From: Aquarana catesbeiana | Taxonomy: Eukaryota; Chordata; Amphibia; Anura; Ranidae | Assembly (NCBI RefSeq): GCF_042186555.1 | Contig: NC_133328.1 | Coordinates: 59,815,431-59,879,430, forward strand | Direction: 5' to 3' | DNA length: 64,000 nt | In this document: positions 33,755-43,930 of the stretch, piece after piece | How the letters are laid out: every line of letters starts with the position of its first letter | Position numbering within the stretch: position 1 is the first letter of the stretch | Position numbers and translations under genes: made by a program | Notes under the pieces: model-generated | What the model saw: only the letters and a program-made list of their open reading frames with translations | Database searches by the model: none | Told to the model about the DNA's origin: nothing

Positions 33755-33997
33755 TTAAATTTGGAAAGCAAGTGAGCAACAGTGTTTTGTCTCTCCTGTT
33801 TGATGCAGCTTAGCCACACTTTGTTTATGCCATCTTTGTTCAGTTTTGTGTTTATTCTGACATTCACTTTCTCTGTTAGTATCCTATATGTTAGTACTGG
33901 TAACTTGCTAACACGAATTGATGTGCTTTTCCATGTGGTCTGCGCTACTACTAAAAAGAAAGTAATCATCTGTGTAATTTGATCCATTTCTGTTTAA

Positions 33998-34419
33998 AGT
34001 GGTGCTAAAGCCAGAAGGTTTTTTTTATCTTAATGAATTCTATGCATTAAGATAAAAAACATTCTGTGTGTAGCAGCCCCCCTCCCCCCAAATACTTACC
34101 TGAGCCCCATCTCGATCCAACGATGTTGCACGCGAGCCTCGGCTGTCCAAGACTCTCCCTCCTGATTGGCTGAGACACAGCAGCAGGCGCCATTGGCTCC
34201 CGTGGCTGTCAAAGTCAGTGAGCCAATGAGGAGAGAGAGGAGGCGGGGACGTGTCTGAATGGACACACAGAGCAGCGGCTCAGCTCAGGTGCCCCATTTC
34301 AAGCTGCTTGCTGTGGGGGCACCCGACGGGAGGGAGGGGCCAGGAGTGCCAGCGAGGGCCCCAAGAAGAGGAGGATCTGGGCTGCCATTACACAGAGCAG
34401 GTAAGAATGTATTATCACT
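33998..34419. mobile_element. TTAA-flanked miniature element 6
   Basis: TTAA at 33994-33997 and 34420-34423. Ends AGTGGTGCTAAAG and, reversed, AGTGATAATACATTC. Interior TCCCTCCTGATTGGCTGAG and GAGCCAATGAGGAG form a hairpin. Confidence 0.78.
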
Positions 34420-34479
34420 TTAACACATTAAACTTGGAAAGCATGTGAGCAACGGTGTTTTGTGTCTTCTCTTTGAGCT

Positions 34480-34850
34480 TAGGTTCACACTCTTGCGATG
34501 CAGGAACCAGCACAATTCCATCATCGCATCTCTCCTGCTCAGCAGTTCACACTGCCCTCTGCGAACCGCTGCGGGTGTCAATACAATGTTAATGACACCC
34601 CCAGAGTGCAAACTGTGGATTCTGACAGGAATTGGATCGCATGGGTGAGAACACCCATGCGATCCGATTCCAGTGCGGGAAAAGAAAAAGTCCCTGTACT
34701 TTTCTTATGCAAATCCAATGTGAATTCAGCCATACAACTGTATCGCTGAATTCGCACTGCACAGCCATCGCGTGTGATCGGCACTGCAGTGTGGGTGCGA
34801 ATCACATGCGATATCTGACATCGCACAAGTGCAAACCGGGCTGATATACA
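34480..34850. mobile_element. Miniature element with TTCACACT ends
   Basis: Starts near TTAGGTTCACACTCTTGCGA and ends near CACAAGTGCAAACCGGGC, with internal palindromes (GATCGCATGGGTGAG). Its right portion reappears at 51513-51616. Confidence 0.5.
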
Positions 34851-35910
34851 AGGCTGCATCTTTGTCATCCCTTGCACTCATATCACTGATAATCCTATAA
34901 CATTAGCAGTCATCAGGAGCCTACATCCTTGTAAGTCAATCAAAAGCACCTTTTATGTGAATGGGCAGATTGACCTATGATTGGGTTGATATGGGTTTCT
35001 GCACACCACTGCCAGGGATGCCAATTCAAAATTTGACAGCCGTGCAAAGCACCGAGTATGGCTCCAGTATGGCTTTCACATTTTGACATGCGGCTGTTTC
35101 TGTGCATTTGCGGTGTCTGCATCCACGTCTATATGCTGCCCTCATACAGCCCAGGCTGGATACAGACTAACAAAGGCAGCCTGAATGCAGAATAGGTGCC
35201 TGCGCCTTTCTGAATGCCGCCTGTGGCTGTCAAACGTTTCACATTTTTACGGATACATTATCATGATACCACTGAACTACGCACACGGATAGCATGGTTT
35301 AAGTATTGTCAGCAGTACTTTGTAAATAACACTAATTCATGGGTGACAATATTTGGGGAGGTTAGCATCACATTATGGGGAGCTCTGTGATATAGAAAGC
35401 ATTCCTCGCTATTTGGTGCTGTGTTTGACAAGAACCAAATATTTTTTATTTTAACTGTGCACAAAGTTTAGATGTACAATAAACATTATAATCACAGGAA
35501 ATACAATGCATATTTTACAGCCAGAATTTTTCTAGAGACAGGACCAGTTCATACCAGAACACGATGTGGGAAAGATGTGTTCCGTGCAGGTTTCCTGTAC
35601 TGTGGGTAAAACGCACTGTGATCTTTGGGTGCCAATACATTGTTAACCGCACCCCAAACAAAGATTGCAAATGCATTGCATTTGCAGGCACCAGATGGCA
35701 TGGTACCACAGTACCATGCCATTTGGTACAGCATGTTTTTCAAAAATAGTGCATGCAGTACTTTTTCTGTGTCCCAGTGTAATTTGCAGCCCATTCAAAT
35801 TATTAGGCTGCCATATCGCGATTCTGGTGTGACCCGACCCTTAAAAAAGAAATCCAGGTATGGATATTTTATAGTCACGCTGATCCAGCTTGGAGTAAAT
35901 ACTGTGTGTA
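34851..35910. other. Unassigned, with a probable diverged miniature element
   Basis: 35520-35845 has the composition of a miniature element (GTTTCCTGTACTGTGGG, CCATATCGCGATTCTGGTGTG) but ends are not clear. No exon. Confidence 0.3.
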
Positions 35911-37058
35911 CAATGGGTATAGAAAAAAAATCACCCCCCCCTTTAAAATAATCACATTTTGTTGCTTTGCAGCCTGACACAGACACAGTTTTTGTTTTAT
36001 GCAGCTGTATTTACTAGTGCAACTTATAACATCCAAGTGAAAGATATAACATCAACATGTCAGAAAAGATAAAAATTCAAAAACAGAATCACTGAGTTGG
36101 AAAAAGGATCACCCCCCCTTATGTCAGTATTTTATTGGACCACCTTTTGCTTTAATTAAAGCCTTTAGTATGTTGGGATTTGTCTCTGCTAACTTTGCAC
36201 ATCTCGGACTCTGCAATATTTTCCCACTCTTCTTTGCAGAACTGTTCAAGTTCAGTTACATTTGATCATGACCGCAGTCCACAGAAGTCATTTCACAGAT
36301 TTTCCATGGGGTTTAAAGTGGTTGTAAACACACCACTTTTACCTACAGGTAAGCCTATAATAAAGCTTACCTGTAGGTACCGTGCACATCTCCTAATCTT
36401 GCACCGTTTAGGAGATATTCACTATATCAGCATGTGTCGACATCATCGGCACATGCACACTGAAGAAACGGCCCGCTTGTGCTGTTTCTTCAGCTGCTGT
36501 GGTCAATCACAGCATACTAGCTCATTATGCCTTTGTTTTGCAGGTTTTTTTTTTCCTGTGGGTTTACAACCACTTTAAGTCTGGGCTCTGACTAGGCCAT
36601 GCAAGGACATCCACCCTTTTCCCATTGACAACTTTCTGGTAGAGGTCAGCAGATTTTCCTCAAGAATTGAATGGTATTTTGTCCCATCAATTTTTCCTTC
36701 TATCCTGACAGGTGCTTCAGTCCCTGTGGCAGAGAAACATCCCATAACAGGATATTACCACCTCCATGCTTTATTGTAGGAATGGTGTTACTTGGATGGT
36801 GAGCTGTATTGGATTTCTGACAGACATTTTGTTAGGTGTTGAGGCCAAATAATTTAATTTTATTCTCATCTGACCACCTTAAAAATTGGGCAAATATTGC
36901 AAAGTCTAGATGTGCAAAGTTAGTAGAGACATATCCCAACAGACTAAAGCCTGTATTTAAAGCAAAAGGTGGTCCAACAAAATACTGAAATAAGGGGTGA
37001 TCCTTTTTCCAATTCAGTGATTCTGTTTTTGATTTTTTTTCCTGACATTTTGGTGTTA
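35911..37058 (-). mobile_element. Tc1-like transposon, third family, internally deleted
   Basis: TA then CAATGGGTATAGAAAAAA at 35911. An inverted repeat pairs 36070-36225 with 36890-37058 (GGACCACCTTTTGCTTTAA with TTAAAGCAAAAGGTGGTCC). The minus strand encodes scraps of transposase: WSDENKIKLFG at about 36885 and the region before the Glu, where the TTAA element has inserted. The rest of the right terminal repeat is cut off by the next Tc1 at 37059. Confidence 0.82.
36317..36574. mobile_element. TTAA-flanked miniature element 7, in the third-family Tc1
   Basis: TTAA at 36313-36316 and 36575-36578. Ends AGTGGTTGTAAACACACC and, reversed, AGTGGTTGTAAACCCACAGG. The host sequence GGGTTTAAGTCTGGG is restored when it is removed with one TTAA, which proves insertion. 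Confidence 0.93.
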
Positions 37059-38333
37059 CAGTTGTGCTCATAAGTTTACATACCCTGGCAGAATTTATGA
37101 TTTCTTGGCCATTTTTCAGAGAATATGAATGATAAAACAAAAACATTTCTTTCACTCATGGTTAGTGTTTGGCTGAAGCCATTTATTATCAATCAACTGT
37201 GTTTACTCTTTAAATCATAATCACAACAGAAACTACCCAAATGACCCTGATCAAAAAAGTTTACATACCCTGGTGATTTTGGCCTGATAACATGCACACA
37301 AGTTGACACAAAGGGGTTTGAATGGCTATTAAACGGTAACCATCCTCACCTGTGATTTGTTTGCTTGTAATAAGTGTGTGTATAAAAAGGTCAATGAGTT
37401 ACTGGAATCCTGACAGACCCTTTCATCTTTCATCCAGTGCTGCACTGACCTTTCTGGATTCTGAATCATGGGGAAAGCAAAAGAATTGTCAAAGTATCTG
37501 CAGGAAAAAGTAGTTGAACTGTATAAAACATGAAAAGGGATATAAAGAGATATCCAAGGAATTGAGAATGCCAATCAGCAGTGTTCAAACTCTAATCAAA
37601 AAGTGGAAAATGAGGGGTTCTGTTGAAACCAAACCACAGTCAGGTAGACCAACTAAAATTTCAGCCAAAACTGCAAGGAAAATTGTTTGGGATGCAAAGA
37701 AAAACCCACAAATAACTTCAGGTGAAATACAGGACTCTCTGAAAACATGTGGTGTGGCTGTTTCAAGATGCACAATAAGGAGGCACTTGAAGAAAGATGG
37801 GCTGCATGGTCGAGTCACCAGAAGAAAGCCATTACTGCGCAAATTCCACAAAGTATCTCGCTTATAATACACCAAACAGCACAGAGACAAGCCTCAAACC
37901 TTCTGGCACAAAGTAATTTGGAGTGATGAGACCAAAATGGAGCTTTTTGGCCACAACCATAAACACTACTTTTGGAGAGGAGTCAACAAGGCCTATGATG
38001 AAAGGTACACCATTCCTACTGTGAAACACGGAGGTGGATCGCTGATGTTTTGGGGATGTGTGAGCTACAAAAGGCACAGGAAATTTGGTCAAAATTGATG
38101 GGAAGATGAATACAGTATGTTATCAAAAAATACTGGAGGAACATTTGCATTCATCAGCCAGTTAGCTGCGCATGGGACCTACTTGAACTTTCCAACATGA
38201 CAATGATCCAAAACACAAGGCCAAGTTGACCTGTCATTGGCTACAGCAGAATAAAGTGAAGATTCTGGAGTGGCCATCTCAGTCTCCTGACCTCAATATC
38301 ATTGAGCCACTCTGGGGAGATCTCAAAGATGCC
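37059..38333 (+). mobile_element. Tc1-like transposon, fourth family, 3' truncated
   Basis: TA at 37057-37058 then CAGTTGTGCTCATAAGTTTACATACCC; the inner direct repeat AAAGTTTACATACCCTGG is at 37256. Inserted into the third-family element. Similarity ends near 38333 after GGAGATCTCAAAGATGC; the right terminal repeat is absent. Confidence 0.9.
37468..38333 (+). pseudogene. Tc1-like transposase, near-complete but broken
   Basis: Start ATG at 37468 (MGKAKELSKYLQEKVVELYK), then a frameshift and stop. The DNA-binding part continues in a 117-aa frame at 37514-37867 (EISKELRMPISSVQTLIKKW, RRHLKKDGLHGRVTRRKPLL). After another stop come the first Asp (WSDETKMELFG, about 37918), a damaged second Asp block (near 38200) and the Glu block SPDLNIIEPLWGDL (about 38285). 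Terminal repeat and protein resemble the Sleeping Beauty-like branch, from general knowledge. Confidence 0.9.
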
Positions 38334-38905
38334 ATACCTGTCTAATGCCCTTGGAAGTCACTGAATAGACACCACTACTCCAGTGATCTCAACTTGCTTC
38401 CAGGTTCCATGCGGAAACAGTTACCCTACTGCATTCTGAACACAGGAGGTTGGCCGCTTGGCACAGGTGCTTTTCCGCCTCCTTGTAACTTCCTCTGTGA
38501 GCTTCTGAACCTCTCCTTTTCACCCCTCACTCCTGTTTGTTTGGATAGAGCATTGAACTGCCCTATGCACTCTACAAATCCCATAGACCATTGTACCTAG
38601 TCCTTCTCAGGGGAAATCATAGAGGGTGGTTTTGGGGCCTCTGCACTTTCCCTGTCATTGCAGCTTTGTAAATAGTTGATCGGATCGCAGAGAGCCCAGC
38701 GGTGTGGGGGAGGCTGTCTGTAACTTCCCCCCGTCATCTCATCAAGTTAGGCTGTCCCGCGGGGATGTTCATGCTCCCGAGGCAGCCGGAAGTGGTGGGT
38801 GGGTGCTTCCTCCACTCCTTCCACAGACTCCTCCCCTCAGGCTGACCCCCCTCCTGCAGCTAAAGAAGAAAGAGGAGGATAGACCACAGGAGCCCAGGAA
38901 TCTCT
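38334..38905. other. Unassigned stretch
   Basis: G/C-richer sequence between the truncated Tc1 and the minisatellite. No exon or element ends identified. Confidence 0.3.
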
Positions 38906-39580
38906 ATATACCACCCTAACCTTGCACTATATACCACCCTGACCTGGCACTATATACCACCCTAACCTGGCACTATATACCACCCTAACCTGGCACTATA
39001 TACCACCCTGACCTGGCACTATTTACCCACTTAACCTGGCACTATTTACCCACCTGACCTGTCCCTATATACCGCCCTGACTTGGCACTAGTTACCCACC
39101 TAACCTGGCTCTATATATCACCCTATCCTGGTACTATATACCACCCTGACCTGGCACTATATACCACCCGAACCTGACACTAGTTGCCCACCTTACCTGG
39201 CTCCATATATCACCCTAACCTGGCACTATATACCACCCTCACCTTGCAATGTATACCACCCTCACCTTGCACTATATACCACCCTGACCTTGCACTATAT
39301 ACCACCCTGACCTGGCACTATATACCACCCTGACCTGGCACTATATACCACCCTGACCTGGCACTATATACCACCCTGACCTGGCACTATATACCAACCC
39401 TCACCTGGCACTATATACCAACCCTCACCTGGCACTATATACCAACCCTCACCTGGCACTATATACCACCCTGACCTGGCACTATATACCACCCTGACCT
39501 GGCACTATATACCACCCTGACCTGGCACTATATACCACCCTAACCTGGCGCTACACCACCTAACCTGCCAGTATACTACC
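38906..39580. repeat. Minisatellite, 23-bp unit, about 29 copies
   Basis: Unit CTGGCACTATATACCACCCTGAC. 39290-39545 is nearly uniform; the left third carries variants (AGTTACCCACC, TATATATCACCC). Some units have an extra A (ATACCAACCCTCAC, three in a row near 39400-39440), suggesting local expansion. Confidence 0.95.
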
Positions 39581-39806
39581 CCAACGTCACTTGACGTCAA
39601 CGTGTGGTGCGCTGCCCCCCGCCAGATATAGGATCCACCCCGGGTTCCAAATGCTCTAGGTACGCCCCTGGTTCCTCTATACATTTTCTGATTGTAATTT
39701 ACAATAATCACTGCCTATTTTATGAGTTAATAAACAGATGACAGATGTTTGTGCTTTGGATGTACTGATCACTCTTCTGTTGGCAGTATACTGTCAGCAT
39801 ACTCAC

Positions 39807-39883
39807 ATGGAGATCTCGGAAGTGTTCGTTGTAGTCCAGTGCATAACCAACTACAAATTTATTCGGAATTTCAAACCCCGTAT
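39807..39883 (-). CDS. prtfdc1: prtfdc1 exon 8
   Basis: 77 nt, the same size as exon 8 of vertebrate HPRT1. Acceptor TTTGCAG and donor GTGAGT flank it on the minus strand. With the last base of exon 7 it encodes Y-T-G-F-E-I-P-N-K-F-V-V then G-Y-A-L-D-Y-N-E-H-F-R-D-L-H. In HPRT this region provides the Phe/Val that stack on the purine (F-V in KFVV), the Asp in ALDYNE and the Arg in FRD near pyrophosphate; all are kept. FEIPN (not FEIPD) is PRTFDC1-like. The final residue is His where relatives have Asn. Confidence 0.97.
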
Positions 39884-40062
39884 CTGCAAACACAAAGCAT
39901 TCATTTTAATTCCATTCAAAATCACCATCAGAATAAATCACTATTTTATTACTCTGTAAGAAGTCAGTTCCACAAAGTGGAAAACTATGACATTTTATTC
40001 CATATTTATTTGTATGTAGATTTATTCTCTCATAGAGGTAACATTCTCAGAGTGCTAAGGTG

Positions 40063-40212
40063 GCTAGACTGTAAGCTATAACGAGAAGGGCCCTCTGATT
40101 CCTCCTGTATTGAATTGTATTGTAACTGTACTGTCTGCCCTCATGTTGTAAAACATGTTGGCGCTATATAAATCCTGTATTATAATAATAATAATAATAA
40201 TAATAATAAAGT
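40063..40212 (+). repeat. V-SINE tail fragment with (TAA)n
   Basis: TAGACTGTAAGCTATAACGAG ... TTGGCGCTATATAAATCCTG then about 10 TAA units: the 3' half of a V-SINE or of its partner LINE, 180 bp upstream of exon 8 in intron 7. Confidence 0.7.
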
Positions 40213-40689
40213 GGCATTTATCCAATCACTGCTCCTCTAGGAAGGCTCATTTCCCTTCAGATGAAGAGTTCTATTTTATCTGTAGAATTTGAGAGCAAGC
40301 TGCCACCCAGTGGACAAACTCTGAATAATTACTTCCCATACGGGTACTGAGATAACACAAAAATGTCACAGGTATTGAAGTAACGTGTGCGCAGAGAGGA
40401 TTTTTAAAAAAAGGGGTGTTCCACTTACACATGATCTTTGTTTTCTGGTTTGTGGGTACCTGTCTGCTTTCATTATGTGTTTGTGATAGATATATAGATA
40501 GATGGATGGATGATAGAAGAATAAAAGTAAAACTGATGAAATGTAGAATTGTTTTTCATGCAACTGCTGCAAATTTTACAACATAATCAGGAAATCAAAT
40601 TCCTCTTTTAGCTTTGCAGCATCTTTTGTGACTTGCGTGGCGACTGGACACTGAACCAGTGGTGTGATGATCCAAGTCCTGCACCACAA

Positions 40690-41640
40690 GAGCACCAAAA
40701 GTCCAATTCTCATAAAAAACAAAACGATTATGCAGTATTTACATCAAAATGAAAAAATGTGCAGGTAAATTATCGCAAAAAAATGCGGTCCCCCCCAATA
40801 GATGGTTGCTAATGTGCGGGTTGGGAAGTCAGCCGCCGCGTCCTTAACAACGGATGACTTATTAGCCTGTCAGCGAGTTCCCTACTGGCAGATGAATGTA
40901 AAGAAAACATGCTGGCAATTAAAAATGATGAAAAAAAAAAAAAAAAAAAGCGTGGGATCCCCCTTCCCACCCAATGCATACTAGGCCCTTCGGGTCTAGT
41001 ATGGTTTTTAAGGGGGACCCCCTCACCGGCGTGCTTCACGACCAGTGTCTAGCTGGTTGTTAAGGAGCGGGAGGGGAGGCCGGCCACTGCGTCCTTAACA
41101 GCGGATTACTCATCAGCTGTCAGTGGGATTCTCCGCTGACAGCTGAACGTGAACTAAACAATTGCCGGCAATAAAAAAAATTTGAAAAAAAACAGCATGG
41201 GGGTCTCCCCCAAGCCATACCAGGCCCTTTTGGCATGCGGTTCCCTCCCCCCAAATCCATACCAGACCCTTATCCGAGCATGCAGCCTGATAGGTCAGGA
41301 ATGGGAGGGGGATGAGTGAGCGCCACCCCTCCTGAACCATACCAGGCCACATGCCCTCAAAGCACCTTGTCCCCATGTTGAACCCACTGACAGCTGAGTC
41401 GTCATTCGTTGTTAAGGACACGGCACCCAGCTTCTCGGCCTGCTCCTTAACAACCAGACCGATGCAATAAATTACCGCATTAAAATTTGCGGTAATTACC
41501 GCATTATCGAAACTTCACTGCAGTAGTTATTTACTGCACCATTCGTAGTGAATTGAACATTTGAACAATTGTTTCCACATGCGTTATTTTACTGCAATTT
41601 TATTCAGTGTTATTTAACTCTTAGTGAATTGACCCCTAAG
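40690..41640. repeat. Compound repeat with internal duplications
   Basis: Blocks such as CGTCCTTAACAACGGATGAC (40840) and CGTCCTTAACAGCGGATTAC (41089), and ATACTAGGCCCTTCGGGTC-like sequences, recur. Near the ends TTACCGCA/TGCGGTAA motifs point inward (40770 and 41470-41510). Likely one large non-coding element. Confidence 0.55.
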
Positions 41641-41712
41641 TGCCTTAATATCCACCAATAGTAACACAACAGCCGCACTCATCAATAATATCATCCATTA
41701 ATGCACAAAAGT

Positions 41713-42381
41713 AACTGTCCCTTTAAATTTACCATAGTCCAGTTATATACATTTTTCTCTGAAAATATATTTATGTGTGGATCAAAGTGTGAAATGAATA
41801 ATACAAATCAATGTGCAAACAAAGTGGTATCAGTATAGTCCCGTACAGTATTTAAAATAAAAAGTCCTATGAAATATGAAAAAAGTGAAATAAAAGTCCA
41901 CCGTGAGTAAATTATTTGCTAATCGCCATCACCACCTCCAGATCACCAATCACCAATGAACACGGCTACCTACCAGGCAATAAGACCTCAGTGCACAGAA
42001 GGTCAAATAGTGCTTTTTAGGAACAATCCTCAGATGCATGGATGGCTCTAACACTCGCTCTCAACAACCATAACCACACCATATTCCTCATGCACTGAGA
42101 AAGCATAAAGGGAACTTACATAGTATAGTATATCCTGATTTACTTTTATTAAAAATATAAAGCATGTGCTCACAAACAAGGAATCAATGCACACACAAAC
42201 ACCCGCCAGTCCTCTGGGTGGGCATGACGACATCACTGCTAAACTCCGCCCTACGCATTTCGTCCTCCCAAGGGCTTTGTTTGCACATTGTGCATTAATA
42301 ATTTCACACATTGATCTGCACATACATAATTTTTCTAAGAAATATGAATATAACTGGATTGTGGTACATTTAAAGTGACAG
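41713..42381 (-). mobile_element. Inverted-repeat element P2 with hammerhead-like core
   Basis: Arms 41713-41824 and 42276-42381 are inverted copies (CCAGTTATAT, TATGTGTGGATCAAAGTGTGAAAT versus their complements, and GTGCAAACAAAG at both inner edges). The hammerhead-like motif on the minus strand lies directly at the inner edge of the right arm (42290-42244). Same layout as P1 at 2717-3466. The 147-aa minus frame 42048-42491 reads through the arm and is not a gene. Confidence 0.6.
42244..42290 (-). ncRNA. Decayed hammerhead ribozyme-like motif, copy 6
   Basis: Minus strand AAGCCCTTGGGAGGACGAAATGC then GTAGGGCGGAG. GAAA (42261-42258), the stem III hexamer ATGCGT and the cleavage-site A are intact. 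The position of CTGATGA is taken by GCAAACAAAG, where the inverted arm begins, so the 5' half of the core has been cut off. Confidence 0.45.
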
Positions 42382-42608
42382 ACCAAAAGATTTTTGTATA
42401 TTAATACAAGTGAATGGCTGCATGTGGCCGTGATTGCTTCTGCATCAGCATTTACCCATGCATACGTGTGTGGCTTTTTCCCCAAATGCAAAAGTGAAGT
42501 TTACCTGAGCATGGCTACAGCCCTTTGCTTATATTATTGTTTTGATTTTTTTTTTAGCAGTTGTGCGTATGTGTTATTTTTTATTAGTACGCTATCAAGT
42601 GGGCTTAA

Positions 42609-42875
42609 AGTGATTCTAAATTCTCCTTTTTTTTCCCTATAAAAGTAATAAACTTGCTATGGGGGCACCCAAGCTGAGTCACAGCTCCCTGACCCCCCCC
42701 CCCTGATTGGCTAGCTGACTTTGATTGACAGCAGCGGGAACCCATAGGGCCCTGCTGCTGTATCTCAGCCAATCAGGAAGGAGAGTCTTGGATGGCTAAA
42801 AATTGTGGACATTGCTGGAAAGAGAGGGACCTCAGGTAAGTGTTGGGGGGCTGAGGGGACTGCTAAACTCATGTG
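42609..42875. mobile_element. TTAA-type miniature element 8, right end missing
   Basis: TTAA at 42605-42608 then AGTGATTCTAAATTCTCC. Interior CTGATTGGCTAGCTGACTTTG and GCCAATCAGGAAGGAGAGTC match the 33998 family. No right terminus found. Confidence 0.55.
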
Positions 42876-43930
42876 GCATATTTGTTGTGTTACTATTATA
42901 GCGTAGTTCAGTTATATTCATAGACCCTCCCCATGAGATCATAATTAGTGATCGTGGCCTACAGTACATATAATTATTAGGCTGCAGAGGGGTGATGGAA
43001 ATGAACATGTGACTAGCGCATTCATTTGCTCCCCGGGTGCAGAAAAGTGCAGGATTTTACACTTCAGCACAAAGAAGCTGCTAAATGCTCGTGTGCAGGA
43101 GTCCTAAAGCTGGCCATAGGTGGTTGGAATCTCGACCAGTTCAGAAGGGATCGGTCGAGAATCGAACAATGTATGGGCAGGCTGATTGTATCCAAGTTGA
43201 TCAATTGGATTTTTCTGATTATTCCCAGGGCTATAGCTGCTCGCTATAATCACTGTGTGTTCTCCCGGCAGGGATGCCTCCCTCCGCCAGGAGAACACAA
43301 AAGCTACATGGGAGCTATTCCCCCATCAACACTAACTGTGTTGATGGGGGAATTGAATAATTTTCTTTCCTGCAACATCTATGGTCAGCTTTAGACTACA
43401 GTGGTGTCACCTGCCTCCAAATAGTAGGGGTGTGTAAATCATAAGAACACCTGGCAGAATTGCAAGAAAGATGGTTATGTATTAGAGGAAACTGCAAGAA
43501 AAAGTCTCCTGTGCCTCCCAGGGAGTCCCAAAACACAGCCACACCATGTACACAACCATGGCCTCAGTTTCAATTGGGAGTTTAGATGCACTTTTACCAT
43601 CCCGCAATGCAATGTGGGCACTATTGCTCACTCAGGCACCAGCAATACATTGTGGGATCTGGAGACATCAGAACTCTGACGTAGGGCTCATGTAGAGGAC
43701 TGTGTGCATGGTGTGCCTGATATGGGAACTCTCTGGGTGCAAACACTGTTATTTGGTACCAGCTCTTAGCTATATAATTTATAATGGCTGGTTTGCTTTA
43801 AAGTAAGTTTATAAATGTTTAACCACTTGCCGTCCGCTTCATAGCAGATTTACTGCAACAGGATGACTCTCTTGTGCAGAAATCATACACAATCTCACAC
43901 ACACATTTATATATATATATTTTACACACA
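42876..43930. other. Unassigned, with an R1/R2 stub
   Basis: 43820-43890 (AACCACTTGCCGTCCGCTTC) is the start of an R1/R2 element, cut by a TA tract and the following Tc1. 43090-43395 has a miniature-element look (CCCCATCAACACTAACTGTG hairpin). No exon. Confidence 0.35.

Larger units (their letters stand above)
23717..39806 (-). other. prtfdc1: prtfdc1 intron 8 (about 16.1 kb)
   Basis: Bounded by donor GTGAGT after exon 8 (plus 39806-39801) and acceptor TTTCAG before exon 9. Filled with transposons listed separately. No additional exon was found inside. Confidence 0.9.

Noticed and set aside
38906..39580. CRISPR-like array
   Set aside because: Units are contiguous 23-mers without unique spacers, in a vertebrate intron. 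It is a minisatellite.
42048..42491. 147-aa minus-strand open frame
   Set aside because: It crosses the right arm of the inverted-repeat element P2 and the hammerhead-like motif; no protein-like features.
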